A DNA stretch of 64,000 nt from Clostridia bacterium (GCA_017465145.1 JAFTWU010000017.1:1-64000), one strand, 5' to 3'; shown: positions 47,522 through 56,428, counted from the stretch's first letter. Numbers and translations are program-made. The notes: generated from the letters alone by a model not told the origin.

Positions 47522-47582
47522 CTATCCACAGAGATTTTGTAAAATTTTGTCGTTTTGTTGATAGGTTTTAGGGTTATCCACT
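47522..47582 (+). promoter_or_regulatory. Two near-consensus DnaA-box 9-mers upstream of cwlD
   Basis: CTATCCACA (47522-47530) and TTATCCACT (47574-47582) each match TTATCCACA at 8 of 9 positions and have the same orientation. They lie 52 bp apart in a short intergenic region. Function is uncertain. Confidence 0.35.
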
Positions 47583-47596
47583 ATTTAAGGAGAGAT

Positions 47597-48313
47597 ATGC
47601 TTGTCGTTAAAAGAAAAAATATTATAATTGCATCCGTTTTAGCCTTTGTGTTTATTGCTTTTGGGTTTTGTTTTTTTGCATTGTCAAATTCAAACAATAC
47701 AACAGCAAGCGCTAATATTGTTAAGATTGTTTTAGACGCGGGGCACGGTGGTGTTGACGGTGGAGTTTCGGGCATTACAACGGGCGTAAAAGAGAGTGAA
47801 ATTAACCTTAAAATAGTTAAAAAATTGCAAAACTATCTTGAAGGTGGGGGCATGAGTGTAACTTTAACTAGAAATTCAGAAGCGGGTTTATACGGCATAG
47901 CATCTGCAACTCTTAAACAAAAAGATATGAAAAAGCGAAAGGAAATTATAGAAAAAGCATCGCCAACCTTAGTTGTTAGCGTGCATTTGAATCAATACAG
48001 CGTTTCTACAAGGCGCGGGGCACAAGTATTTTATAAAAAAACCGACGTTAACGGAAAACGACTTGCCGAAACTATTCAAAACGCATTTAACGAAATGCCC
48101 GAATCGACTAGAGATTTATCTGCTTTAGCGGGCGACTATTATATACTTAATTGCACCAATTTTCCATCGGTAATTGCAGAGTGCGGATATTTATCTAATC
48201 CCGAAGAAGAAGCGCTACTTATCACGGAAACTTATCAAGATAGCATAGCCTACACGCTTTTTAAGGGGATATGCGGATATTTAGCAAAAGAATCGATAAA
48301 TTATTTTAATTAA
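47597..48313 (+). CDS. cwlD: Germination-type N-acetylmuramoyl-L-alanine amidase CwlD
   Basis: This 238-residue amidase_3 enzyme has an N-terminal membrane anchor (IIIASVLAFVFIAFGFCFF) and a zinc-amidase domain with LDAGHGGVDGG, VVSVHLNQ and IAECGYLSNPEEE (the catalytic Glu). CwlD forms muramic delta-lactam in the spore cortex. AAGGAGAG fixes ATG 47597 over an upstream in-frame TTG. It is a single-gene unit between two terminators. Another secreted amidase of the family is possible, but spoVM and sigH in the window support the spore role. Confidence 0.88.
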   Translation: MLVVKRKNIIIASVLAFVFIAFGFCFFALSNSNNTTASANIVKIVLDAGHGGVDGGVSGITTGVKESEINLKIVKKLQNYLEGGGMSVTLTRNSEAGLYGIASATLKQKDMKKRKEIIEKASPTLVVSVHLNQYSVSTRRGAQVFYKKTDVNGKRLAETIQNAFNEMPESTRDLSALAGDYYILNCTNFPSVIAECGYLSNPEEEALLITETYQDSIAYTLFKGICGYLAKESINYFN

Positions 48314-48337
48314 ATCTTTATATTATAAATAAGTTTT

Positions 48338-48370
48338 AACCCTGAATAATAAAATTCGGGGTTTTTTATT
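48338..48370 (+). terminator. Terminator after cwlD
   Basis: AACCCTGAAT/ATTCGGGGTT stem with one T-G pair and a 6-nt loop, then a T-run. Confidence 0.8.
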
Positions 48371-48397
48371 GTAATTTTGATTAAAGTATTGTATAAT
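48369..48397 (+). promoter_or_regulatory. Promoter of the mrnC-rlmB-sigH operon
   Basis: TTGTAA (48369-48374) and TATAAT (48392-48397) are 17 bp apart. The leader of about 75 nt contains a GTGTTTTT/AAAAACAC pairing. Confidence 0.65.
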
Positions 48398-48479
48398 AAA
48401 TAAGATAATCGTGTAGTGTTTTTTGTTTGTCTTAATTTTATTAATTTAAGGTGCAAAAACACGTAAAAAGGAGTATTTT

Positions 48480-48872
48480 TTGTTCAATCTAGGCGAAAAA
48501 ATGGATAAAAACCGCGCGTTAAACTTAAACCCCGTTGTGCTTGCTTTCGTGGGTGATGCGGTATATTCGCTATTCATACGTGAAAGGCTTACTTTCTTTA
48601 GTGATTGTAAGGCAGGCGAATTAAATAAACAAGCAACGAAAGACGTTAAAGCAACGGCTCAAGCGGAATTCGTTAAAGAAATATATCCGTTATTTACCGA
48701 AGAAGAAGAGGGAATATTTCGCCGTGCAAGAAATGCTAAAAAAACAACGCGCGCAAAACACGCGTCCGTTATGGAATATAATATGGCAACGGGGTTTGAA
48801 GCAGTTTTAGGTTTTTTATATTTAACGGGCGATATCGATAGAATGAATTTTTTATTAAACAAAGGAAATTAA
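48480..48872 (+). CDS. mrnC: Mini-ribonuclease 3
   Basis: This 130-residue protein is an RNase III catalytic domain without a dsRNA-binding domain, involved in 23S rRNA 3' maturation. It shows NPVVLAFVGDAVYSLFIRE (the catalytic Asp region) and FRRARNAKKTTRAK near the middle, then NMATGFEAVLGFLYL. I chose TTG 48480 because AAAAAGGAG lies 6-7 nt upstream; ATG 48501 is the alternative. It precedes rlmB by 1 bp as in other Firmicutes. Confidence 0.92.
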   Translation: MFNLGEKMDKNRALNLNPVVLAFVGDAVYSLFIRERLTFFSDCKAGELNKQATKDVKATAQAEFVKEIYPLFTEEEEGIFRRARNAKKTTRAKHASVMEYNMATGFEAVLGFLYLTGDIDRMNFLLNKGN

Positions 48873-48873
48873 C

Positions 48874-49596
48874 ATGAAAGTTGAAGGCAGAAATTCCGTT
48901 TACGAATTATTAAAAACTGATAAAGAAATAGACAAGGTTCTTGTTCAAAAAGACTTAAAAGACGATGCTAGCAAAAGACTTATTAACGTTATTCGTTCTC
49001 ATAAAGTAAAGGTTCAATTAGTTGATAAGTACGTTATTGAAAAGGAAAGCGAATCTAAGCGTAGCCAAGGCTTTATAGCATACGTTTCTAACTATAAATA
49101 TTTTGATATTGAAGATATTTTGGCAGATACCCAAGATAAAGACGGCTTCGTTATAGTTCTTAACGAAATTTTAGACCCACACAATCTTGGTAGCATCATA
49201 AGAGTTTGTGAATGTGCAGGCGTTGACGGTCTTATAATCGGTAAAGATAGAAGTGCTTCTGTTAACGATACGGTAATGCGCATTTCTGCAGGGGCATTAA
49301 ACCACGTTAAAGTTGCGCGCGTTACCAACGTTAATAACGCCATTGATACCTTGAAGGAAAACGGATATTGGGTATACGGTGCAGAAGTTGGTGGCGAAAG
49401 CATTTATAAAACCAACCTTAAAGGTAAACTTTGCCTTGTAATTGGTGGAGAAGATAGTGGTGTTAAACGTTTGACTAAAGAAAAATGTGACGGCATTATT
49501 TCTATCCCTATGTTTGGTAAGGTAAATTCACTTAACGCATCAGTTGCTTGCGGTGTTGCCGTATATGAAGCAGTAAGACAAAGGAGCGGGAATTAA
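48874..49596 (+). CDS. rlmB: 23S rRNA 2'-O-ribose methyltransferase (TrmH/SpoU family)
   Basis: This 240-residue SPOUT enzyme has an N-terminal substrate-binding domain (VEGRNSVYELLKTD) and a C-terminal trefoil knot with LDPHNLGSIIRVCECAG, LVIGGEDSGVKRL and IPMFGKVNSLNASVACGV. It probably methylates G2251-type positions. AAGGAAA precedes it. In Bacillus rae1 (yacP) follows; here sigH comes directly next. Confidence 0.93.
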   Translation: MKVEGRNSVYELLKTDKEIDKVLVQKDLKDDASKRLINVIRSHKVKVQLVDKYVIEKESESKRSQGFIAYVSNYKYFDIEDILADTQDKDGFVIVLNEILDPHNLGSIIRVCECAGVDGLIIGKDRSASVNDTVMRISAGALNHVKVARVTNVNNAIDTLKENGYWVYGAEVGGESIYKTNLKGKLCLVIGGEDSGVKRLTKEKCDGIISIPMFGKVNSLNASVACGVAVYEAVRQRSGN

Positions 49597-49608
49597 CCCG
49601 ATTTTTAG

Positions 49609-50208
49609 ATGGATTATTCAAAACTAGCCGATGAACAACTGTGCCAACTAGCGCAGGAAAAAGATGAAAAGGCAATAACTCACCTTTTGGCAAGATATAA
49701 GCACCCCGTTACGGCAATGGCGCGTACTTACTTTTTGTCTAGTGGGGACGTTGACGATTTAATTCAAGAAGGCATGATAGGTCTTTTTAAGGCTTATTTA
49801 ACTTTTGACTCTACTAAAGACGTTACGTTTAAGAGTTACGCTTATACTTGCGTTAAAACTAGTATTTTTTCTGCAATTAAGCGCGATAATAGAAAAAAGA
49901 ATTTACCCCTTAATAACTACGTTTCTTTATCGGGTTTTGACGATGGAGACAACGATAAATTATCCTTCATAACAGACGTTACCGCAGACCCTGTTGGCGA
50001 CGTTATTCAAAGGGAAGAAGCAAAGGAACTTTCAACCAAAATTAAAGAAGTTTTAAGCGATTTAGAAAATAAAATTCTTCATTATTATTTAGACGGCTTT
50101 TCTTACGCTGAAATAGGCGAACTTATAAATAAAGAAACTAAATCGGTAGATAACGCAATTCAAAGAATTAGAAAAAAGGTAAATACCATATTAAACGAAA
50201 TGGTATAG
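49609..50208 (+). CDS. sigH: RNA polymerase sigma factor SigH (sporulation type)
   Basis: This 199-residue sigma-70 family factor has region 2 (LLARYKHPVTAMARTYFLSSGDVDDLIQEGMIGLFKA, given here by position: residues about 27-63) and region 4 near the C-terminus (YLDGFSYAEIGELINKETKS). The DxxDLIQEGMIGL core and the rlmB-sigH gene order indicate SigH, which starts sporulation and competence programmes. The nearest AAGGAG lies 25 nt upstream, and a short hairpin with a T-run lies just before the ATG. Confidence 0.88.
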   Translation: MDYSKLADEQLCQLAQEKDEKAITHLLARYKHPVTAMARTYFLSSGDVDDLIQEGMIGLFKAYLTFDSTKDVTFKSYAYTCVKTSIFSAIKRDNRKKNLPLNNYVSLSGFDDGDNDKLSFITDVTADPVGDVIQREEAKELSTKIKEVLSDLENKILHYYLDGFSYAEIGELINKETKSVDNAIQRIRKKVNTILNEMV

Positions 50209-50220
50209 TAGGTGGTGTTA

Positions 50221-51861
50221 ATGGCATATTTGGCATTATACAGAAGATATCGTCCTAACGGTTTTGATAAACTAGTTGGGCAAGAACATATCGTTAAAAC
50301 ACTTGTAAATCAAATAAAAGGCGACAGACTTGGCCACGCTTATTTGTTTACCGGTACGCGTGGTACGGGTAAAACTTCAGCTGCCAAAATTTTCGCAAAA
50401 GCGATTAACTGTGAAAACCCCGTTAATGGCTCGCCTTGTGGTAAATGTAGCACTTGTGTTGCGCTATCCGACCCTTCTAATATAGACGTAATGGAAATTG
50501 ACGCCGCATCTAATAACGGCGTAAACGAAATAAGAGATTTAAGAGAAAAGGTTCAATATCCGCCCGTTTCTTGTAAATATAAAGTTTATATCATTGACGA
50601 AGTTCATATGTTGACGGGTGCTGCTTTTAATGCGTTACTTAAAACGCTAGAAGAACCCCCGAAGCACGCTATTTTTATTCTTGCAACCACGGAAGTTCAT
50701 AAGATTCCCGCAACTATTTTGTCACGTTGCATGCGCTTTGATTTTAGGCTTATCCCTATAGACGTTATCGCAGGTCTAATTATGGATATCTACGATGAAC
50801 TTGGCAAAAGATACGATACTGAAGCAATTTACGCTATCGCTAAGGCTGGCGAAGGTAGTATAAGAGACGCATTGTCCGTTGCTGATACTGCTCTTTCTTA
50901 TAATTCTGGTAAACTTACCTACGACGACGTTATGGATATTTTGGGCGCAACTAACGCCGATACCATAAATCAGTTAATATCAGCTATAATTCGTGGCAAT
51001 TCTGGTGAAGTTTTGCAAACGATTGACACGCTTGCTGACCTTGGCAAGAGTATGGGTGTGCTTATAAAAGACGTTACTTCTACCGTGCGCGACCTTATCG
51101 TCATAAAAACGTGTAACGATGCGAATTCTATTCTTAATTTGCCAACCGAAAAATACGATGCACTAATAGAAATAGCAAATTTAACTGATGAAAACGGGCT
51201 TGTAAGACTATTAGAAATCTTTTCTAATGCAGAAGGAAGTTTAAGATATTCTAACCACCCAAGGGTATTGTTTGAAACTGCGGCAATTAAAGCAACCCGT
51301 CCTCAAGCGGAATATTCTATTGAAGCTGTTATGACAAGGATTAAAAATTTAGAAGACCTTGTTAATAGTAAAACTGTTATTAACGTTGCATCTTCTAGCG
51401 TTACGCCCGTAAAAACGCCCGTAGCAAAGGAAATTGCAGTTAATAATGAAGAACCCTCAAAAGAAGAAAATGCACCTAATATCGCTGAAAACACCTTAAA
51501 AGCAGAAGATAACAGCGATATTAAAGAACAAAACGTTGCAAACCTTTCCGTAAACGAAATTAAGGGTAAAATTTTGCAAGCATTACGTAAAGACGGCGCA
51601 GAACTTTTATGGAATATTATGCAAACCGTTGATTTTAACGTTGACGGTAACGTTTTAACGATTTCAGGCAATAACGTTAGCGACGTTGAAATTATTAAAG
51701 CAACCAACAATATTGCTAGAATTAAAGATGCATTAAAAGATTATAATTCTTTTGAAATTAAGGTTGTTCAAACAAATTCTTCGCGCATGAACGATAAAAT
51801 TGACGAAGCAAGCGAACAAGTTAAAAAGATATTCGGTGACGATATCGTTATTATAAAATAA
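50221..51861 (+). CDS. dnaX: DNA polymerase III gamma/tau subunit
   Basis: This 546-residue AAA+ clamp-loader subunit starts MAYLALYRRYRPNGFDKLVG. Walker A is FTGTRGTGKTSAAK. The zinc cysteines lie in CENPVNGSPCGKCSTC, and IIDEVHML is Walker B. LKTLEEPP and SRC (sensor 1 and the arginine finger) follow. A low-complexity linker (about 385-440) leads to a tau-like C-terminal domain. ATG 50221 follows AGGTGG; in-frame GTG codons at 50212 and 50215 overlap that site. dnaX-ybaB-recR is a conserved set. Confidence 0.95.
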   Translation: MAYLALYRRYRPNGFDKLVGQEHIVKTLVNQIKGDRLGHAYLFTGTRGTGKTSAAKIFAKAINCENPVNGSPCGKCSTCVALSDPSNIDVMEIDAASNNGVNEIRDLREKVQYPPVSCKYKVYIIDEVHMLTGAAFNALLKTLEEPPKHAIFILATTEVHKIPATILSRCMRFDFRLIPIDVIAGLIMDIYDELGKRYDTEAIYAIAKAGEGSIRDALSVADTALSYNSGKLTYDDVMDILGATNADTINQLISAIIRGNSGEVLQTIDTLADLGKSMGVLIKDVTSTVRDLIVIKTCNDANSILNLPTEKYDALIEIANLTDENGLVRLLEIFSNAEGSLRYSNHPRVLFETAAIKATRPQAEYSIEAVMTRIKNLEDLVNSKTVINVASSSVTPVKTPVAKEIAVNNEEPSKEENAPNIAENTLKAEDNSDIKEQNVANLSVNEIKGKILQALRKDGAELLWNIMQTVDFNVDGNVLTISGNNVSDVEIIKATNNIARIKDALKDYNSFEIKVVQTNSSRMNDKIDEASEQVKKIFGDDIVIIK

Positions 51862-51882
51862 TCAAATATAAGGAGATATATT

Positions 51883-52230
51883 ATGGCAGGTTATAGAGGG
51901 GGCTACGGTGGTGGCTTTGGCGGTTTTGGTGGTGGCAATCAAATGCAAAACCTTATGAAGCAAGCACAAAAAATGCAACAAGAAATGCAAAAAGCCCAAG
52001 CAGAACTTGAAGAATTAGAAGTAGAAGGCAAAAGTGGTGGCGGATTAGTTAAAGTTACTATGACCGCTAAAAAAATCGTTACTTCTATTGAAATTAATCC
52101 TGATGCTGTTGATACTGAAGATATTACTATGCTTGAAGATTTAATTATTGCAGCACTTAACGAAGCGTATGAAAAAGCTGACAAGGTATACGCTGAAAAA
52201 ATGGGTGCATTTGGCGGTTTAGGTCTATAA
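51883..52230 (+). CDS. YbaB/EbfC nucleoid-associated protein
   Basis: This 115-residue DNA-binding protein has a Gly/Phe-rich N-terminus of about 25 residues, then the YbaB core (MQNLMKQAQKMQQEMQKAQ, GLVKVTMTAKKIV, LEDLIIAALNEAYEKAD). The Gly-rich start is longer than in the E. coli protein. AAGGAGATA precedes ATG 51883. It sits between dnaX and recR, the usual place. Confidence 0.94.
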   Translation: MAGYRGGYGGGFGGFGGGNQMQNLMKQAQKMQQEMQKAQAELEELEVEGKSGGGLVKVTMTAKKIVTSIEINPDAVDTEDITMLEDLIIAALNEAYEKADKVYAEKMGAFGGLGL

Positions 52231-52231
52231 A

Positions 52232-52825
52232 ATGAAAGTTTATATTGAACCGATTGGCAAACTTATAAATGAATTTACAAAATTGCCGGGCGTTGGTGCA
52301 AAAACTGCGCAAAGATACGCGTATAAGGTTATTAATATGACCGATGAAGAAGCAAAGGAATTTGCTAACGCTATATTGAACGCAAAATCCAACGTTCATT
52401 ATTGTAAAATTTGTGGTAATTTTTCCGAAGGGGACGTTTGCGACGTTTGCAAAAATCGTGTTGCTGACGTTATTTGTGTTGTAAAAGAACCAAAAGACGT
52501 TATCGCAATAGAAAAACTTAACGAATATAACGGTGTTTACCACGTTTTACACGGCACTATTTCCCCTATGGATGGGATTGGCCCAAATCAATTAAATATT
52601 AAAAGCCTTTTGGAACGTATTTCAAAAGGTGGCGTTACTGAAATTATTATGGCAACTAACCCTGACGTTGAAGGTGAGGCAACCGCCATGTATATTTCTA
52701 ACCTTATTAAGCCTTTGGGTATTAAGGTTACAAGGCTTGCACGCGGTATTCCTATTGGCACGGATTTAGAATATGCTGATGAAGTAAGTTTGGCGCGCGC
52801 TTTTGTTGAACGTAAAACCATTTAA
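52232..52825 (+). CDS. recR: Recombination mediator RecR
   Basis: This 197-residue protein acts with RecO and RecF in loading RecA at gaps. It has the helix-hairpin-helix LPGVGAKTAQRYAY and a zinc finger CKICGNFSEGDVCDVCKN. The Toprim domain (VCVVKEPKDVIAIEK, MATNPDVEGEATAMY) and the C-terminal ARGIPIGTDLEYADE complete it. The start lies 1 bp after the ybaB stop. Confidence 0.96.
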   Translation: MKVYIEPIGKLINEFTKLPGVGAKTAQRYAYKVINMTDEEAKEFANAILNAKSNVHYCKICGNFSEGDVCDVCKNRVADVICVVKEPKDVIAIEKLNEYNGVYHVLHGTISPMDGIGPNQLNIKSLLERISKGGVTEIIMATNPDVEGEATAMYISNLIKPLGIKVTRLARGIPIGTDLEYADEVSLARAFVERKTI

Positions 52826-52843
52826 TTACTAGATAGGTGTTTT

Positions 52844-53803
52844 ATGAATATTTCCGTTTTAGGTTGTGGCAGATGGGGCTCTTTTATCGCTTGGTATTTA
52901 TCTGAACACGGCCATAACGTTACGCTTTGGGGTAGAAAAGATAGTAAAAACTTTAATACCATAAAAGAAACGGGCGAAAACGAATACGTAAAATTTAATA
53001 ATTCTATCACTTTGACTGATGATTTGAAGGTTGCGGTTGAAAGTTCTGAAGTAATAGCGATTTCTATAAGTTCGCAAGGGTTACGCGGTCTTATTAAAGA
53101 TATCGTTAAACTTGGCTATCAAAACAAAACGTTTATTCTTTGCATGAAAGGGATAGAAGTTGATACGGGCAAACGATTAAGTGAAGTGCTTACCGATGAA
53201 GGTATAGATGCTAATAATATTGCTGTTTGGGTAGGGCCAGGGCATATTCAAGCGTTTACTAAAGGCTTACCGAACTGTATGGTTATTGATTCGCAAAATA
53301 AAGATTTAGTTAAATATTTGGCTGATTCTTTCCGAAGTGAACTTATTCGTTTTTACTATGGCGACGACTTAATTGGTAGCGAAATTGGTGCAGCGGCAAA
53401 AAACGTTATGGGTATTGCTGCCGGCATGCTAGATGGTGGCGGTTATACTACTCTTAAAGGTCCGTTGATGGCACGTGGGGCTAGGGAAGTTGCCCGCCTT
53501 ATTAAAGCAATGGGTGGTAACGAATTGTCCGCATACGGCTTGTGCCATTTGGGGGACTATGAAACAACGCTTTTTTCAGAGTATTCAAACAATCGTAAAT
53601 TTGGTGAAAACTATGTTAAGAAAGTTCCTTTCATTAAACTTGCAGAAGGCGTTTCAACTGCAAAAGCTTTAAAATTGCTAGGCGATAAGTATAACGTAGA
53701 TTTGCCAATAACTAACGCCGTTTACTCTATTTTATACGATAATAAAGAGCCTATGCAGGTATTTTTAACGTTGTTTGGCAGAAGTGCTCGTAAGGAATTT
53801 TAA
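52844..53803 (+). CDS. gpsA: NAD(P)H-dependent glycerol-3-phosphate dehydrogenase
   Basis: This 319-residue enzyme makes sn-glycerol-3-phosphate for phospholipids. The dinucleotide fold is VLGCGRWGSFIAWYL. WVGPGHIQAFTKGLPN and the catalytic region EIGAAAKNVMGIAAGMLDG follow, with LGDYETT near residue 235. GGTGT precedes ATG 52844. Length is a little short of the usual 330. Confidence 0.92.
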   Translation: MNISVLGCGRWGSFIAWYLSEHGHNVTLWGRKDSKNFNTIKETGENEYVKFNNSITLTDDLKVAVESSEVIAISISSQGLRGLIKDIVKLGYQNKTFILCMKGIEVDTGKRLSEVLTDEGIDANNIAVWVGPGHIQAFTKGLPNCMVIDSQNKDLVKYLADSFRSELIRFYYGDDLIGSEIGAAAKNVMGIAAGMLDGGGYTTLKGPLMARGAREVARLIKAMGGNELSAYGLCHLGDYETTLFSEYSNNRKFGENYVKKVPFIKLAEGVSTAKALKLLGDKYNVDLPITNAVYSILYDNKEPMQVFLTLFGRSARKEF

Positions 53804-53832
53804 TTAAGAACATACTTATTTTTATATAATAA

Positions 53833-53863
53833 AAAAGACCGATTTTACTCGGTCTTTTCTTTT
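53833..53863. terminator. Bidirectional terminator between gpsA and the WYL regulator
   Basis: AAAAGACCGA/TCGGTCTTTT 10-bp stem with a 6-nt loop and T/A tracts on both sides. Confidence 0.88.
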
Positions 53864-54789
53864 TATTGATAAATTTCAATAAGTTCACTAACGTTTTCTT
53901 TAATTTTATCCTTAAGTTTTTGCGGTGATATAACTTTAACACCTTTTCCGTAACTCATTATTTTTGAAACTAAGCCTTCGTCGTAGGGAAGTGATACTTC
54001 GGCAACGTGTTTTCCGTTAATTTCTTTAACGTTTTCAATGCCAAGCCATTCTTCAACGTCTGATAAAACGCTTTTGTCAATTTCCATAATAACGTCTTCA
54101 GCAATAATGTTCGCGTGCCAGAAATTTAGTGGGAGTTCATCATTATTTATTTCTCTACGGCTAAATTTTTCACCCGTAAAGTTGGCTTGTTCAATTCTAC
54201 CGGTCTTAAAAAAGCGGAATTCGTTTCTTAGACGGCAATAAGCGTAAACGTACCAAAGCCCTTGTTTGAATACTATAACGTGTGGTTCTATATTTCTTTC
54301 AGAAACAGAGCCCGTTCTATCGTGGTATTTAATGGTTAAAACGCTTTTTTCATCAATAGCGCGTTGTAGAAGGGCAAGTTTTGCCTTATATCCAACGGTA
54401 TCCCCCCAAGGACCAGCGTCAATGATAAGGTTTCCGCTTTTAATGTCAAAACTGTTAAATTCGTTTCTAGAACCTGCTTTAAGCTTATTAATTGCGCTAC
54501 TTAACGTTTTGTTAGGAACACTTTTTACAATGGCGGATAATGCGTCAATTGTTTGATTATATTCGCTTACCGTCATAAAGGTTGAAGAAAACTTGTATGA
54601 ATCTACGATAGAAAATCCGCCGTATTTACCGCGAGTTGTATAAATAGGTATGCCGGCACATTCAATACAGTTTATGTAACGATAAATTGTTCTTGTACTA
54701 ACTTCATATTTATCTGCTAAATATATTGCACTAACTGATTTTTTCGACATAAGTTCGAATAATATTCTAATTAAAATTTCAAATTTCAT
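53863..54789 (-). CDS. HTH-WYL domain transcriptional regulator
   Basis: This 308-residue regulator has an N-terminal winged HTH (KKSVSAIYLADKYEVSTRTIYRY). The WYL ligand-binding domain holds LWYVYAYCRLRNEFR and FKTGRIEQ. The C-terminal extension (about 235-308, DEGLVSKIMSYG) is of the WCX type. WYL proteins sense nucleotide-like or other small ligands and act as repressors or activators. AAGGAGAT on the minus strand precedes the ATG at 54789. It is divergent from a 79-residue gene, whose intergenic region holds an inverted repeat that may be its operator. Confidence 0.9.
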   Translation of the reverse strand: MKFEILIRILFELMSKKSVSAIYLADKYEVSTRTIYRYINCIECAGIPIYTTRGKYGGFSIVDSYKFSSTFMTVSEYNQTIDALSAIVKSVPNKTLSSAINKLKAGSRNEFNSFDIKSGNLIIDAGPWGDTVGYKAKLALLQRAIDEKSVLTIKYHDRTGSVSERNIEPHVIVFKQGLWYVYAYCRLRNEFRFFKTGRIEQANFTGEKFSRREINNDELPLNFWHANIIAEDVIMEIDKSVLSDVEEWLGIENVKEINGKHVAEVSLPYDEGLVSKIMSYGKGVKVISPQKLKDKIKENVSELIEIYQ

Positions 54790-54867
54790 AATTAATTTAT
54801 CTCCTTAAATAATAGTTTAGATTATATCTATAAAAAAGTCAAATATTTTTAATAAATTTCTTTAATA

Positions 54868-54883
54868 TGACAACCGTATGTCA
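54868..54883. promoter_or_regulatory. Inverted repeat TGACA-N6-TGTCA, candidate operator
   Basis: The perfect half-sites lie in the 136-bp divergent region between the WYL regulator and the small gene, a usual position for an autoregulated operator. Confidence 0.4.
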
Positions 54884-54925
54884 AAATAGTGTGATAAATT
54901 TAAGGTGTAAAAAGGAGGAAACGTT

Positions 54926-55165
54926 ATGATTGATTGGATTGTTGAAAGATTATTAGAAGGTAGAAATAACAAAAAGAACTTTATAAGAGTATTAAGAAAA
55001 GAAAGGGAAAATCGTGGTAGTGCAAAAATTATCTCTATGGCAAAGCCAAGAAAGGCTGAAATTAAACGTAGTGCCGATTATATTGCATCTCTTTACGCTG
55101 TTCAAGAAAAGCCTAAAACTACGGTTTTGCACGGCTATTTTGCCGATATAGAAGGCATTAAATAG
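54926..55165 (+). CDS. Small basic protein of unknown function (79 residues)
   Basis: This 79-residue protein is Lys/Arg-rich (RNNKKNFIRVLRKERENRG, KPRKAEIKRSADYI) and has no signal peptide or membrane segment. AAAGGAGGAAA is an excellent ribosome site and a terminator follows the stop, so it is a real one-gene unit. I do not recognise a family. The C-terminal SLYAVQEK...GYFADIEG part looks structured. Its divergent WYL regulator may control it. Confidence 0.75.
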   Translation: MIDWIVERLLEGRNNKKNFIRVLRKERENRGSAKIISMAKPRKAEIKRSADYIASLYAVQEKPKTTVLHGYFADIEGIK

Positions 55166-55198
55166 AAAAGCAAGAGAATTCCTCTTGCTTTTTTTATT
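55166..55198. terminator. Bidirectional terminator between the small gene and murG
   Basis: AAAAGCAAGAG/CTCTTGCTTTT stem over a short AATTC loop, followed by a T-run on each strand. Confidence 0.85.
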
Positions 55199-55212
55199 TT
55201 ATATATAACAGT

Positions 55213-56268
55213 TTATTGCTTATAACAGTCGGCAAGTATTCTTGAAATTTGCCTACTTGCATCGCTTATAGGGTTGTTTGATAAATTCTCTTTTAACATT
55301 TCGCGGTTTCTAAATAAACTTTCTATGCTATAAACTAGTGATTCTACAGTTAAGGCAGATTGCGGTAAAACGGAAATTAGACCTTTCTTTTGAAAATATT
55401 CAGCGTTAACAACTTGGTCCCCGCGAGAAACTCCTTTTGGTAAAGGGACAACAAGGCATGGTATTTTAAGGGACAGTAATTCAAATAACGTATTTGCGCC
55501 CGCGCGTGTAATACATAAATCGGCTATGGCAAACGCTTTATGAATTTCATTTAAGTATTCCACTTGGTAATAGCCCTTATAATTTACGTCCTTTCTAAGA
55601 TTTCCCGCACCACATATATGAATAACGTCAAATTTAGCAAGTAAACGTGGCAATGACTTTACTAGTACGCTATTTATATTTGTTGCACCTTGACTGCCGC
55701 CCGTGACTAGAATTACGGGTTTTTTACCGTCCAAATTAAATTGTTTATACAAATTAATCGTGCGGGTAATAGTGCCACATTTTCTAATAGGCGAGCCAAC
55801 GTATTGTCCATTTTTTAACTGTTTAGCCGTTTCGGGAAATGCCGTTAAAACTTTTTTGCAACGCTTAGAACTTATTTTATTTGCTAGGCCAACTGAATAA
55901 TCGCTTTCGTGTGCAATAACGGGGATACCTTTATTTTTTGCCGCAATAACAACGGGGAGAGCAACGTATCCACCTTTAGAAAATATAACGTCTGGTTTAA
56001 GTTCGTTAATAATTTTTTCGGCTGTAATTATTCCGCTAATAACCTTAAATGGCAGAGATAGATTTTTGCTTGTAAATTTTCTTACAAGTTTACCGCAGGG
56101 GATAGCAAAATAGGGAATACCTGCCGATTCAATAATATTCTTTTCAATACCGTTTTTACTACCGATATAATAGATTTTATCAAAATCGTTTTTAATATAT
56201 GGTAATAGTGCTAAATGGGGTGTGCAATGACCAGCGGTTCCACCGCCCGTTAAAATAATTGTTGCCAT
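55213..56268 (-). CDS. murG: MurG, lipid II-forming GlcNAc transferase
   Basis: This 351-residue GT28 enzyme adds GlcNAc to undecaprenyl-PP-MurNAc-pentapeptide at the inner membrane face. It starts MATIILTGGGTAGHCTPHLA with the GGGTAGH loop. HESDYSVGLANKI, VTGGSQGATNIN and TRAGANTLFELL (UDP-GlcNAc binding) follow. It lies alone, outside a division and cell wall cluster, on the minus strand, which is unusual for murG. Confidence 0.94.
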   Translation of the reverse strand: MATIILTGGGTAGHCTPHLALLPYIKNDFDKIYYIGSKNGIEKNIIESAGIPYFAIPCGKLVRKFTSKNLSLPFKVISGIITAEKIINELKPDVIFSKGGYVALPVVIAAKNKGIPVIAHESDYSVGLANKISSKRCKKVLTAFPETAKQLKNGQYVGSPIRKCGTITRTINLYKQFNLDGKKPVILVTGGSQGATNINSVLVKSLPRLLAKFDVIHICGAGNLRKDVNYKGYYQVEYLNEIHKAFAIADLCITRAGANTLFELLSLKIPCLVVPLPKGVSRGDQVVNAEYFQKKGLISVLPQSALTVESLVYSIESLFRNREMLKENLSNNPISDASRQISRILADCYKQ

Positions 56269-56387
56269 ATATTAATAATATGCGCTTAACATTATTATAT
56301 ATACTGTATTATTTTAATTTAAAATTTTCATCAACAATATATTTTAACAAGTGTTATTATCAAATTAAAGGCAAATAAAAGGCAAAT

Positions 56388-56416
56388 AAAAAAGCGACCT
56401 TAATGGTCGCTTTTTA
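56388..56416 (-). terminator. Terminator of the giant surface-protein gene
   Basis: On the minus strand AAAGCGACC/GGTCGCTTT pairs around ATTAA and is followed by TTTTATTTG. A short tandem repeat of AAGGCAAATAA lies just beyond. Confidence 0.8.
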
Positions 56417-56428
56417 TTGTAAGATTAA

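Noticed and set aside
23509..56416. Similar GGTCGCT/AGCGACC hairpins at 23509-23541 and 56388-56416 as copies of a repeat element
   Set aside because: Similarity is limited to the short stem. Each is explained as an intrinsic terminator.
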